A DNA stretch of 64,000 nucleotides from Olleya aquimaris (GCF_003259525.1 NZ_QLLO01000002.1:248001-312000), one strand, 5' to 3'. Counted from the stretch's first letter, positions 51,901 through 60,723 are shown. Made by a program: numbers and translations. The notes: a model not told the origin generated them from the letters alone.

Positions 51901-54250
51901 AATAAGACTTGTCATCTAAAGTGTTAGAATTATTGGTTTTGTTTAAATTATTAGTGTCATATATATCTGTAAGTCCTATGGTAAGTATACCTTCTATTAA
52001 ACCAGTTCCGTCAGTTGCATTATTAATACTACTAGATTGTTTTTGGTTTAAATTGGCAACATCATCACGACCTATACCTGCTACATCGTAATTAAAACCT
52101 AAATTGTCAGATTGGTCCCATATTACAGTACCATCACTATCAACATAGTCTTGAGAGGTTCCATTAACACCTAAAGTGATTCCGTATTTTACAGCCAAAT
52201 AAGATTGTACTCTGTTTCTTTGGTCTGTTAGGTCAGCATCATTTAAAGTATTAGAAAAGGTTACAATCTCTGCAATTCTTCCATTAAAACTTCCTCTATA
52301 AGCTTGACTACGCCCTATCCAAAATCTTGAATCGTTTACATTAGCAAATTGAGGAACACCAGATTCTCCATTTCCAATATTTACACCGTTATAGTATAAA
52401 TCTTGTGCTGTTGGAGCAGAGGTAGAGTTATTTCTAGCATTTATAATACCAGCGTTAGAGTAAGTTGCTGTTGTGCTAGTATGTGCTTTACCATAACCTC
52501 TCTCAGATAAATCAACTGGGTTTGGGTCTGGTGTACCACTAATAGCAAAAGTTATGACTTCATCATCAACTCTGTCTGTAAAGCCTCCCCAACCTAATCC
52601 TGAAACATCTTTATCTGTGCTATCTGAGTTGTCTGCGTCACCACAAAACATATCCATAGCGCCATAAGTACTACTAACAGTTTCTTCTGGAATAGCAACA
52701 ATAAACATTTCTTGAGTATAAAATCCTGCATTACCTTCAAGATATTGTTGAGGTGTTACAGTTGGGTCTGTTTCGTAAGGTGAATTAGGGTTATTATCGA
52801 ATCCTACTACTGGATTAAAGTTAATATTTTGGGTTGTATTATCATAAAAGGTTGGTTCTTGACCAGCTGTATTTACAGTAGCATTAAAACCTCTTCCTTG
52901 ATCATTCCACATACTAATGCTTTGGCCATCTGTATATGATAATCCATCAGTACCTTTTAACCATACTTTTAAATTTGAAACAACACCACCTGGTCCGTTA
53001 GCTAAAGGTGTAACTCCAGTACCTTGTATTGTGAAATTGTATGGGTTTTCATTTGCATCATCATTGGCTATTGTAATAGTAGCTGTTCTTACACCAGCAG
53101 CAGATGGAGTAAACTCTATATTAAAATTTGTACTACTATAAGCAGCTATTGTATTTGTTGGCGCAACTGAAATTGAAAAATCTAATGCATTTAATCCGCT
53201 TATAGTAATATATGGGCTTAATGGAGCTGTTAAATTTAATGTTGAACCTCCTAAGTTTTCAATAGTGTATACTCTTGTTACAGTAGATCCTAAATCTACT
53301 TGTCCGAAATCTGTATTGTTATCATTTGTTGGAGTAGTGCTTCCATCGACTATATCTGTACCGCTACTAACTACATTTATCTCTCCGCCACAAATTCCAC
53401 CATAAACACCAAAAAACATTGTTCTTCCTGTTGTAGTAGCAAAATTTCCATTTTGACTAACTACTGTATTTCCAGAAGATGTTATAGTAATATTATCAGT
53501 ACCATTCCAACCATCTCCATAAGTATCATACATTACAAAATAGTAGTTGCTTAAATCCTCTAAACACCCTAAGTTAATAGTAGTGTTGTAGCTATTTCCT
53601 GTACCAATAATAGAGTCTATTAAAGTGCCATCAGGAGCATAAATGTAAACCGAATTTTCATACGCATAAAGTGGCCAATCCACTGAAACTGTAACATTAG
53701 AATAAGTAACATCACGACCTTCAATTAAAACATCATCAAAAACATTGTATTCATCATCTGCATTTGCAGTTCCTGATAATCTAAACTTTGAGTTATTTGT
53801 AAATGCATATGTTGCATTATCTAAAGTAACTTGAAGATTATGTGGTTCTCCACTACCAACACCACTAAAGTGTGTGTCTCTATTAAAAGTGGCAACTGTT
53901 GTCCAACCAGATCCATTATTATATTCAACTATAAATCCTTCTCCAGAATCTAAATTAGTAGTTGCTTTATGACATAAAGTAAGATCTATAATTTGATAAG
54001 ATGAAAAGTCTAAAGTAGGTGATGTTAGTCTGTTATTTGATGTATCATCATCCTTAGAAAACACGCTTCCAGCTGCTTCACAAGCCCAAGCTGCATCTGT
54101 GACAGTTCCAGCATCATTACCTGCAGCTGTCCAGCCTTGTAAATCTGTGTTAAAGTTATAGGACGCTATTGTGGTTTGTGAAAATAATTGACTAGAACCT
54201 GAAAAACACAGGGAAAGTACAATTATAATTAAAGAGTAAAAGTTCTTCAT
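48968..54250 (-). CDS. Large T9SS-sorted multidomain secreted protein (copy B, 1760 residues)
   Basis: Signal peptide (about 1-25, ending LFSQ). A MAM/choice-of-anchor-J-like domain comes first here (about 28-180, SYNFNTDLQGWTAAG), then the DTYGDGWNGTDNITI beta domain (about 180-285), then anchor-D (about 290-415), a WLKGTDG region, LamG (about 935-1085) and the module and sorting domain shared with copy A (ending KKVLVE). From the anchor-D domain on, the domain order is the same as A; the first two domains are swapped. Likely an old duplicate of A, secreted by T9SS; role unknown. Confidence 0.9.
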   Translation of the reverse strand: MKNFYSLIIIVLSLCFSGSSQLFSQTTIASYNFNTDLQGWTAAGNDAGTVTDAAWACEAAGSVFSKDDDTSNNRLTSPTLDFSSYQIIDLTLCHKATTNLDSGEGFIVEYNNGSGWTTVATFNRDTHFSGVGSGEPHNLQVTLDNATYAFTNNSKFRLSGTANADDEYNVFDDVLIEGRDVTYSNVTVSVDWPLYAYENSVYIYAPDGTLIDSIIGTGNSYNTTINLGCLEDLSNYYFVMYDTYGDGWNGTDNITITSSGNTVVSQNGNFATTTGRTMFFGVYGGICGGEINVVSSGTDIVDGSTTPTNDNNTDFGQVDLGSTVTRVYTIENLGGSTLNLTAPLSPYITISGLNALDFSISVAPTNTIAAYSSTNFNIEFTPSAAGVRTATITIANDDANENPYNFTIQGTGVTPLANGPGGVVSNLKVWLKGTDGLSYTDGQSISMWNDQGRGFNATVNTAGQEPTFYDNTTQNINFNPVVGFDNNPNSPYETDPTVTPQQYLEGNAGFYTQEMFIVAIPEETVSSTYGAMDMFCGDADNSDSTDKDVSGLGWGGFTDRVDDEVITFAISGTPDPNPVDLSERGYGKAHTSTTATYSNAGIINARNNSTSAPTAQDLYYNGVNIGNGESGVPQFANVNDSRFWIGRSQAYRGSFNGRIAEIVTFSNTLNDADLTDQRNRVQSYLAVKYGITLGVNGTSQDYVDSDGTVIWDQSDNLGFNYDVAGIGRDDVANLNQKQSSSINNATDGTGLIEGILTIGLTDIYDTNNLNKTNNSNTLDDKSYLMWGNNNASLDATPNTVAVDMSAGIPGLSTPVSFLGMQRVWKVVESGSDIGEVKVSIPQNSVRNINPPGNYYMFASDTPVFDPTADYRVMTINGSNLEATYDFDGTKYITFGYAPQTIVERSVYFDGSGDYIDMDDNFDLNSGSFTISAWINRTASSANSSIVSKRDVAFTEGYDFKINAFGRLEFSVRNGVSTQTVTSNTTIPVGKWHQVAVIYDGGTANLYIDGIFDNDASVVTPSNTDQSFFVAAAGKTLPGAFFQGNIDEVRVWSTALEEDQLHFLMNQELEENANFVNGKIIPTNITKNDAASIPWSNLEGYYPMSIYTYTNTDDESNNSRQGALRNLNTVDYQTAPLPYKSTTNGDWDTNASWANGSVQNIPGSASIVDNTKTVNWNIVETSHNITMDNSSLPTANNNNRTVLSLDVKSNKLSVSGDNSSDTGNGLTVSHYLKLDGKIDLQGESQLIQTEDSDFDVTSTGTLERDQQGTRDVFTYNYWSSPVGVSNATTNNNSYTLPQVFKDGTDPNNPVNINFITNGYNGTSGSPIGIADYWIWKYSNQSGAYADWQHVRSTGSLLAGEGYTMKGVTNTSGNVTLEQNYVFEGKPNNGDISLPITAGNEYLVGNPYASAIDADKFIMDNAPTIEGPGSTTGTLYFWEHWGGGSHNLGDYQGGYATYNLSGATPAASYGTNDPLVATGGTPVKLPGRYIPVSQGFFVKSENTGTVKFNNSQRVFEKEGTSSVFVRTSSNNVYNGDNRLKIRLGFNSVNSLHRQLLVTEDTNATPGYDWGYDGVNNETQMDDLYWMVDNDKYIIQGTNQINASTILPLGLHVNSNGTNTFTVDALENVPNDLQIYIYDVVTDTYHNIKQNDFSIDLNAGEYLDRFELRFSQSGVLSTEDFEFETNINAYYSNNNNTIVVSNPKLENVKEVSLYNILGQKIISFDEFESLDLIELKTNPLSTSTYILEVKTDEGKLSKKVLVE

Positions 54251-54287
54251 AATAGGTTTGGTTATAGATTGAGGACTAATTAAAGGA

Positions 54288-54383
54288 CAAACCTAACACA
54301 AATATCTGTAAAATGCAAATTTAATCGCTAAAATGCATTTTATGTTAAGTTTAATTCAACGATTACCGATAAAAAACAATAAT
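54288..54383 (-). promoter_or_regulatory. Promoter and operator-like sites of copy B
   Basis: Minus strand: TTTG (54319-54316), 20 bases, TAGGTTTG (54295-54288), a full promoter match. CGCTAAAATGCATTTTA (54326-54342, plus strand) begins six bases from TTTG; a weaker copy CGATAAAAAACAATAAT starts 41 bases on (54367-54383). Both spacings equal those of copy A. Confidence 0.6.
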
Positions 54384-54432
54384 AATCTTTTAAATACATA
54401 ATAATTTTTAACATTAATAGGTTGTAAAAATG

Positions 54433-54462
54433 AAAGAGCTGAAATTTTGATTTCAGCTCTTT
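54433..54462 (-). terminator. Terminator of the M14 peptidase gene
   Basis: Perfect 12-bp stem AAAGAGCTGAAA (54433-54444) with TTTCAGCTCTTT (54451-54462), loop TTTTGA, AT tails. Confidence 0.88.
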
Positions 54463-54487
54463 TATAATAGTTACAAGGTTAATATGA

Positions 54488-57400
54488 TTACTTGATTAAC
54501 TTTTTGATAATTGATTTGTTTTTATCTAAGTCGGTAATTTTTAATAAGTAAGTACCATTAGATAAGCTACCCAAATTATTAATATTAATTGTATTGGTTG
54601 ATACGTTTAATTTTTTAGAATTATAAATAACACGACCGCTTATATCAAATAACTCTATATTATAACTTGAAATTTGATTTGGCAATTTAATATTGATACT
54701 CTCTTTGAAAGGGTTAGGATAAATATTTAAATTGTCTAAAGTGTTTTCTTGAATACTTAAAGTTTGTTCTTTAATATTTACTGTATAATCTTCAACCTCT
54801 CCATAAGTAAACGTTTCACAACTGGTTGGTACAGCATTATATTTCATTGAAACTCTCATTCTTGTTAATCCGGTTAAAGCACTTAATGGTATTGTGATGT
54901 TTTCACTAACAACGTTTTGACTTGGATTGCTAGACACAACTTGCTCTCCAGCATCTTCAAAATCTCCATCTTGATTAAAGTCTATCCAAACTGCAACACC
55001 TTCATTGTATAAAGTTCCTGTCCAAATTTTTGTTACAGTTATTGTAGGTGTTGTATTTTTTGTTAAATCCACTACCATTGATGTGAAATCTGAATATCCA
55101 GAAGTAGTACTTGAAGAAGTATCATTATCCAAATCATTTAATTGTACACGTCCAATATATTCATCATTAATATTAGTTCCTTGAGAAGCGCAATAAGTGA
55201 TTTGACTTGTTGTAAAATTAACTGTAGCACTATATGCAGATGTAGCTGTATCACACTTTGATCTTACTTGAACATCATATTGTGTTTGTGCCATTAAATT
55301 AATGATTGTAAAACTAGCAGAAGTTATATCTGGTACAGTTAACCAAGTGCTTGTGCCTGTTTCTCTGTATCTTAAGTCATAAGTTGCAGATGGTATTGCA
55401 TCCCAAGATACTGTAGCTTCTGAAGCACCAATTGCACTTACAGTAACATTAGTAGGTACGTCAGTAACACATGGTATTTGTAAGCTAATTATTTTAAAAT
55501 CGTCAATAAAAAATCCATCAGAAGTTGTTGAGTAATTTTCTGAAACATCACTAGCATCAGATCTAAAGTTAAACCTAAACTGTACATTAGTAGCATCTGT
55601 TTGTAAAAACGTTGAATTTGTACCTGCGTTTATTACAAACTCTTCCATAACCCAGTTGTCCATTCTGTCACCATCATAAACTTGACCCGAACTACCAGAT
55701 TGAAATGTAGAACCAGTACTTTTATTGTCATGACTTGTTGTACTACTAGTTGCTTCTGGTTTAGTGTATTTACCACTTAAAGGTAGCCAATTTGTACCAT
55801 CTTTAGAAGCTAACACTTCTACATAATCATAGTTTCTTTCTAAATCCCATTTAGTGTAAAATTGGATAATTACTTCATCAGAGTTTGTAAAATCATAACT
55901 ATTAGTTGTAGTTAATGTTTTTGTACTATTGGTAGCGTAAGGTACTGTGTTACCTGTTCTTAGCGCATTAGTACCAGAATAAGCATCTACAGATGAGTTA
56001 TTCCAACCACCAGATTGAGTCCAACCAGAAATACCATTTATATCTGGATTATGATCAAACATTAGGGTAGGATTGTAATATTTTTCAAAATTAGCTTCAT
56101 AAATTATTCCATTATCATTAGATAACTTGACATTATATTCTATTTTTTCGTTTGCTGGAATACCATTTGCTAATTGTAATTGTGCAGTAACTGTTCTTTG
56201 TTCTAAAGCAGACATACCAGTTTCTGTGCCAGCTTGTGTAACTCCGGTAATATTTGTTGAGATTGGAGTAACTGTTACTGTAAAATTACTTGGGGTTTGC
56301 CCAATTCGTTCAATTCCAAAGTCTATGTTAGCTGTAGTTCCGTTAATATTACTTTGAGTTAAATCATGTAGTTTTGCATATTTACCACCATAATAAGCGG
56401 TAGCAAATGAAATTCTCATAGATCGTTCTGCATGTAGATATACTGCAGCATCTGATGGCCAAAATCCTTGACCAGAACTTCCGTGCTCTGGAGTTGTACC
56501 TAGTATTCCTTGCCCAGATCCAAGAGAGCCATTATCATCTGGAACTGGTGGGTTTACACCATCATCATAACTTCCTGCCATCCAGTCATCTGGTAAACCA
56601 TTTGACTCGTAAAATATAGTAGCTCCATATAAATACCTGTTATATCTTGTCATTTCTTCATGCCATCTGTAAAACTCATCTTCTCTATTTGAAGCTTGAG
56701 TAGGTATTCCACCATAGGGATGAGGTACAGAATTTGCATATGAGTGATTCCAAACTGCAGTTTTAAAATTACGGTTAGTTATAAAGTCAACCATAATTTG
56801 TGTTTCAGGTTCTGAAGCTGCATAAGGACCTCTATATGTATTTGAAGTTGGAGATCCACTAGACCCTATATTATTATAATTCCAGAAATAATCAAAATTT
56901 CGGTTTAAATCTACACCTCTTAAAGATGTTGAGTTTGAAGTACTACCTGTATTTGGTCTACAATTTTTACGTTGTGATCCATTACCACCAGGACTTAAAT
57001 GTTCATTCCAACGTAATCCATCAGGATTAACAACTGGTACAAAATATAATTCGTTATTATCAACTAATTCAGTAACTCCAGGATCAGTACCATAGTTTTC
57101 AATAAGGTACCACATAAAGTAAATGTTATTCATCAACGCACTTACTTCTCTTGAGTGAATCATAGAAGTATATAATATTTGTGGTTTAGTACCTTCTGGA
57201 GTTGAGCTTTCATTACCAGTAATTCTAACATAATTAATTGTTTGAGGATCCCATCTAGAAGTCCCTTGACCAATATAGTTTTCTGGTTCACTAAATTCTG
57301 GCATTCCATTTGAAGCAGGTGCAGTATAAGGGTATAGTGGGTTGGGTGTAGTATTTGCTGGATTACCCCAAGTCTTTTGACCAGTTGATGAGGCATCTTG

Positions 57401-57940
57401 TCTTGCTGAAACAATATTGTTTGTATCAGCAGCATTCATAGCGTCTAATTCTGCAAGTACTTCGCTTATAGTTAAGCAATTTCCCATATTTGTACCTAAT
57501 TGAAAATTAGTAGGTTGTACCCAATTAATTTCGTTAGGTCCATAGTGTTGTATAATATTATCTTGTATAACGCTTGAAACAGATGCTCTAGCTTGATTAA
57601 CTGTATTAGTTTGAGCCTGTTGACGGTTTGTAGTATTTCTAGTCGCTTTTTCTTTTCTAGACCTTTCTAAATAGTCTTTGGTTAAGTCATCTACTAAAAC
57701 TTTGTATTGTATGTTATTACTATTTAGCACATTAATTTCTTGCGAAGTTAACTCTAAAGTTAAATCTCCATGTTCATCATGTGCAGCACCACAAGATAAA
57801 TCTAAACCCTGAGAAGCCATGACACGCAGAGTTCCTTCGTCTGGATGAGTGATACTAATTTTTGAAATTTTTTCTTGTACTTGAGAGAAAGTAAAAGTGC
57901 ATGTTAATGCTAAAATAATTAATAAAGTAATTTTTTTCAT
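54488..57940 (-). CDS. T9SS-sorted M14 family zinc carboxypeptidase with FN3 and GEVED domains
   Basis: 1150 residues. Signal peptide (1-20, FTFSQ). The M14 catalytic domain (about 130-545) has H262 and E265 in MIHSREVS, a third zinc His399 in WNHSYAN, and the substrate Arg347 in DLNRNF. The catalytic Glu was not located by eye. Further domains: a jelly-roll-like segment (about 650-830), FN3 (about 838-930), a GEVED domain (about 945-1070, ending TYGEVEDYTVNI) and the type A sorting domain (about 1075-1150, NLNIYPNPFKESINIKL). Zinc exopeptidase secreted to the surface for protein degradation. It shares promoter architecture with the two genes downstream. Confidence 0.92.
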   Translation of the reverse strand: MKKITLLIILALTCTFTFSQVQEKISKISITHPDEGTLRVMASQGLDLSCGAAHDEHGDLTLELTSQEINVLNSNNIQYKVLVDDLTKDYLERSRKEKATRNTTNRQQAQTNTVNQARASVSSVIQDNIIQHYGPNEINWVQPTNFQLGTNMGNCLTISEVLAELDAMNAADTNNIVSARQDASSTGQKTWGNPANTTPNPLYPYTAPASNGMPEFSEPENYIGQGTSRWDPQTINYVRITGNESSTPEGTKPQILYTSMIHSREVSALMNNIYFMWYLIENYGTDPGVTELVDNNELYFVPVVNPDGLRWNEHLSPGGNGSQRKNCRPNTGSTSNSTSLRGVDLNRNFDYFWNYNNIGSSGSPTSNTYRGPYAASEPETQIMVDFITNRNFKTAVWNHSYANSVPHPYGGIPTQASNREDEFYRWHEEMTRYNRYLYGATIFYESNGLPDDWMAGSYDDGVNPPVPDDNGSLGSGQGILGTTPEHGSSGQGFWPSDAAVYLHAERSMRISFATAYYGGKYAKLHDLTQSNINGTTANIDFGIERIGQTPSNFTVTVTPISTNITGVTQAGTETGMSALEQRTVTAQLQLANGIPANEKIEYNVKLSNDNGIIYEANFEKYYNPTLMFDHNPDINGISGWTQSGGWNNSSVDAYSGTNALRTGNTVPYATNSTKTLTTTNSYDFTNSDEVIIQFYTKWDLERNYDYVEVLASKDGTNWLPLSGKYTKPEATSSTTSHDNKSTGSTFQSGSSGQVYDGDRMDNWVMEEFVINAGTNSTFLQTDATNVQFRFNFRSDASDVSENYSTTSDGFFIDDFKIISLQIPCVTDVPTNVTVSAIGASEATVSWDAIPSATYDLRYRETGTSTWLTVPDITSASFTIINLMAQTQYDVQVRSKCDTATSAYSATVNFTTSQITYCASQGTNINDEYIGRVQLNDLDNDTSSSTTSGYSDFTSMVVDLTKNTTPTITVTKIWTGTLYNEGVAVWIDFNQDGDFEDAGEQVVSSNPSQNVVSENITIPLSALTGLTRMRVSMKYNAVPTSCETFTYGEVEDYTVNIKEQTLSIQENTLDNLNIYPNPFKESINIKLPNQISSYNIELFDISGRVIYNSKKLNVSTNTININNLGSLSNGTYLLKITDLDKNKSIIKKLIK

Positions 57941-58019
57941 GTTTTTAGATTTGAGGTATCTAAGCGATTAATTAGAGTGCTAAACTAAATAAAATAATCT
58001 TAAAAACATCCTTAAAAAG

Positions 58020-58111
58020 CAAAAAAATACGATAAAATGCATTAATATCATGTAAGCAATTGATAATCAGTAAACTACAAAATACATTTTTTATCGATGA
58101 AATACATAAAT
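58020..58111 (-). promoter_or_regulatory. Promoter-proximal operator-like sites of the M14 gene
   Basis: Plus strand: CAAA (58020-58023; TTTG on the gene strand), six bases, CGATAAAATGCATTAAT (58030-58046). A second strong copy CGATGAAATACATAAAT lies at 58095-58111, and a weak one at 58075. The -7 box is unclear. Same six-base spacing as in the two paralogues' promoters. Confidence 0.5.
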
Positions 58112-58136
58112 TTTATGGTTTTATCAAAAAAAATTA

Positions 58137-58158
58137 CTCTAACCAAAAGCGGTTAGAG
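58137..58158 (-). terminator. Terminator of the lipoprotein genes
   Basis: Perfect 8-bp stem CTCTAACC (58137-58144) with GGTTAGAG (58151-58158), loop AAAAGC; on the minus strand a T-rich tract follows. Confidence 0.7.
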
Positions 58159-58193
58159 CAATTTTACTATCAATCAAAAAAAGGGGGCAAAAC

Positions 58194-58221
58194 ATTAATC
58201 CTTGTTAAGGGAAGGATTAAT
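58194..58221 (-). terminator. Second hairpin downstream of the lipoprotein genes
   Basis: Perfect 10-bp stem ATTAATCCTT (58194-58203) with AAGGATTAAT (58212-58221), loop of eight. It lies 20 bases past the lipoprotein stop, ahead of the 58137 terminator on the minus strand. Confidence 0.5.
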
Positions 58222-58240
58222 CAAGTTTTTATCGATAGAC

Positions 58241-58720
58241 TTAATTTTTTACAAATATTAAAGTATCCGTACTACCGTTTCCACCACTTACGTCTGTAAG
58301 ACTTATAGTTGTATCTGAGTAGCTTGAAATATCCCAATCGTCATTTAAATCTTCAAATACACTAGTGTCGGGTACTTGAAAAAAGATATTAAAATCGATA
58401 TCACTACTACTACTACTACTATCATTATTACTAGTAGTTACAGACCAAGTTCCAGTTAAAGAACTAGTACCATTATCTGCTGTAATTATACCATCTGTAC
58501 CAAAAGTAAATTGATAATTACTAAAGTCATTAGTTTCATCTTGTCCAGAATCAATATAACTGGACACTATCCAAGTTCCGCTTATAGCGGTACTTTGTAT
58601 TTGGGCAATTTGTTGACTATCGTCATTAGGGTTATTGTTGTCGTCGTCATTTGAGCAATTAAATGACATTAAAGAGAAACTTAACATAAGAAGTATCCCG
58701 ATGTAAAATATATGTTTCAT
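58241..58720 (-). CDS. Lipocalin-like-domain lipoprotein
   Basis: 159 residues. Lipobox SLMSFNC, lipid Cys22, then an Asp/Asn-rich linker. The C-terminal domain (about 45-159) has GTWIVSSYIDSGQDETNDF, a YQFTFGTDGIIT strand, GTWSVTTSNN and ISLTDVSGGNG, resembling lipocalin-like domains of Bacteroidota lipoproteins. A six-Ser run (trinucleotide repeat) lies in the middle. It resembles the C-terminal domain of the next gene, 43 bases upstream; both are probably one transcript. Surface or periplasmic; ligand unknown. Confidence 0.8.
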   Translation of the reverse strand: MKHIFYIGILLMLSFSLMSFNCSNDDDNNNPNDDSQQIAQIQSTAISGTWIVSSYIDSGQDETNDFSNYQFTFGTDGIITADNGTSSLTGTWSVTTSNNDSSSSSSDIDFNIFFQVPDTSVFEDLNDDWDISSYSDTTISLTDVSGGNGSTDTLIFVKN

Positions 58721-58763
58721 AATTTTAGGTGTTTGGATTAATTATATATCGTTTTTTGTTCAT

Positions 58764-59837
58764 TTAAGAGCAATCGCTTTCAAATTCCAATTCATCATCT
58801 CCTAATCTTAATTCTATTTTAGATTCACCTGGTTCTTGTTCAATTTCATGAAGATTCCAAGTATCATTAAAATCTGTCAAACCCGGAATATCAATTGTTA
58901 CCGTTATATTATTACCTGACCCTGTAGCAGACCAAGTTCCAGAAAAGTTACCATTTCCAGAAGTTACAGTAATAAGTCCATCTGTTGAGAAGTTAAATAG
59001 GTAATCTTCATAATTGTCTGCTAGATCATTGTCGTTTCGTTCTAAATCATCTACAAACCAATCTGTGCAGTCTGTTAATATACTTGTAAGTTGTGTATCT
59101 GTACAGTTGTTACAGTCATCATCATTATAATCGTAATCATCATCTTCATCGCAATCGTCTTCATAGTTATTGATGGTACTCTCTAATTCGCTTAGATTAT
59201 TAATTACAATGGTGGTATTATCCGATAAGATTACAGTTATTGGAAACTGAATGTTAATTATGTCATCCTCATCAATTTCATCAATAAAATTATACAATTG
59301 GTTATCGTTATTGATAGTAATTGTTTCTATTAACTGGTTATTTGTATTATATACAGAAACGGTAATTGGGTATTGAAAATCGATACATTCTATATCATCG
59401 TCGTATTCGTTTTCTCCATTACAGTCATCAGAAAAATCTTCAAATTCGTCTAAGTTGTTTATTACAACTTCAGTATAATCTGCTAAAATAATAGTGATAG
59501 GAAACTGGATAGTTATTGTATCTTCGTCATCTTCCATTTCATCAAAGATGTCTTCAATGGTTTCAAAATCCGATTCAGAATCTACAATAATTTCTAATCC
59601 ATTAACAAAAACAGTAACAGGTAATTGAATATTAAAACAATTTGAGTTGTCAATAATGTTATCGTTAGAACCATCGTTACTTGCAGTTCGTTGCATAAGG
59701 TTAGCAACCGTAGAGTTTACCACTAGGGTTTCCTCTTCTGGAGGGTTTATAATTTCCATGTCTTCTGTTCTGCAAGAATTAAGCAAAATAAAAGCAAATA
59801 ATATACATGCGGTAAATACTTTTTGAGATGTTTTCAT
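58764..59837 (-). CDS. Acidic repeat lipoprotein with lipocalin-like C-terminus
   Basis: 357 residues, strongly acidic. Lipid Cys22 (LLNSC). Four beta units of the type xIQxPITVxxxx..VVINN begin near 68, 108, 152 and 194 (QLPVTVFVNG, QFPITIILAD, QYPITVSVYN, QFPITVILSD); they alternate in pairs, each pair ending in acidic loops with Cys (DDC). A DEDDDYDYNDDDCNNC linker (about 230-245) leads to a lipocalin-like domain (about 250-357, GTWSATGSGNNITVT, as in the neighbouring lipoprotein). Acidic loops suggest Ca2+ or other cation binding; that is inference. No family recognised for the repeats. Confidence 0.78.
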   Translation of the reverse strand: MKTSQKVFTACILFAFILLNSCRTEDMEIINPPEEETLVVNSTVANLMQRTASNDGSNDNIIDNSNCFNIQLPVTVFVNGLEIIVDSESDFETIEDIFDEMEDDEDTITIQFPITIILADYTEVVINNLDEFEDFSDDCNGENEYDDDIECIDFQYPITVSVYNTNNQLIETITINNDNQLYNFIDEIDEDDIINIQFPITVILSDNTTIVINNLSELESTINNYEDDCDEDDDYDYNDDDCNNCTDTQLTSILTDCTDWFVDDLERNDNDLADNYEDYLFNFSTDGLITVTSGNGNFSGTWSATGSGNNITVTIDIPGLTDFNDTWNLHEIEQEPGESKIELRLGDDELEFESDCS

Positions 59838-59906
59838 AACTATATTATTTATTGTTATTGTTTTTATAATGTAACAACTAAAGCTTAAAAATTCCTTTAA
59901 AATAAT

Positions 59907-60098
59907 TTAAGTGGTTAAAAGATGGTTTAGTCGTTCTAATGTAATTTTTAATATAACTGTATTTAATAGTTGATTAGGATTAGCTTTTAAACTATTAGTT
60001 AGTTTAATAACTTTTATTCTACATTGATCAATCTCATAATCTTTTAAATTATTTACAATTTGGTTGATCTCTTCACTATCTAAATCTGTTAAAATCAT
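59907..60098 (-). CDS. Possible small protein of 63 residues
   Basis: Helical, no signal peptide, Leu/Ile/Asn-rich (MILTDLDSEEINQIVNNLKDYEIDQ). It lies between the acidic lipoprotein and the divergent ECF sigma gene. It is the only frame in this space and has ordinary composition, but no homologue is known to me. It may be spurious. Confidence 0.4.
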   Translation of the reverse strand: MILTDLDSEEINQIVNNLKDYEIDQCRIKVIKLTNSLKANPNQLLNTVILKITLERLNHLLTT

Positions 60099-60195
60099 AT
60101 TTAAAGTCCTACTTTACATATATAACAACTCATATTTAAAAATCCCTGAAAAATTATTTATTTTTTTTATATAACTTTATTCAATTAAATGTTTG

Positions 60196-60723
60196 ATGTT
60201 GAAAAAAGAAATTAATAAAACTATTTGTGATGAATTAGTTTTTAAACGTATTTATGACAAGTACTCTAAAAATTTGTGTGATTTTTTATACTATAAATAT
60301 GGAGCACAATTTAATCCAAAAGATAAAGCGCAAGATGCGTTTATTAAGCTTTGGGATAACTGTAAAAAAATAAGTTATAGTAAAGCTAAATCTTTTTTAT
60401 TTACAACAGCAAACAACATGATGCTTAACGAGGTTAAACACCAAAAAGTAGTGTTAAAGCATCAACAATTAAATCACAAACATTATACTAACGAGTCGCC
60501 TGAATTTATATTAGAAAAAGAACAATTTTTAGAACGTTATAATCACGTACTTTCTAATTTAAAAGAAGAGTATCGTGTCGCTTTTTTGTTAAATAAAGTT
60601 GAAGGAAAAAAACATAGTGAGATTGCAGAAATTTTGGGTGTAACTTCAAAAGTTATAGAATATAGAATTTATAGTGCTTTTAAAATACTTAAAACAGAAT
60701 TAGAAGGTTTTAAAATAAAATAA
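60196..60723 (+). CDS. ECF-type RNA polymerase sigma factor
   Basis: 175 residues. Region 2 (about 15-85) with FNPKDKAQDAFIKLWDNCKK and the SKAKSFLFTTANNMMLNE segment; region 4 (about 110-170) with EEYRVAFLLNKVEGKKHSEIAEILGVTSKVIEYRIYSAFKILK, the helix-turn-helix that reads the -35. ATG 60196 is preferred over TTG 60193. The FecR gene follows after 46 bases and the TonB receptor overlaps it. It likely activates the receptor operon when the receptor binds its ligand. Confidence 0.92.
   Translation: MLKKEINKTICDELVFKRIYDKYSKNLCDFLYYKYGAQFNPKDKAQDAFIKLWDNCKKISYSKAKSFLFTTANNMMLNEVKHQKVVLKHQQLNHKHYTNESPEFILEKEQFLERYNHVLSNLKEEYRVAFLLNKVEGKKHSEIAEILGVTSKVIEYRIYSAFKILKTELEGFKIK

Noticed and set aside
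58405-58430. Trinucleotide ACT repeat as a phase-variable tract
   Set aside because: It encodes a Ser run in frame; changes in copy number would not shift the frame.
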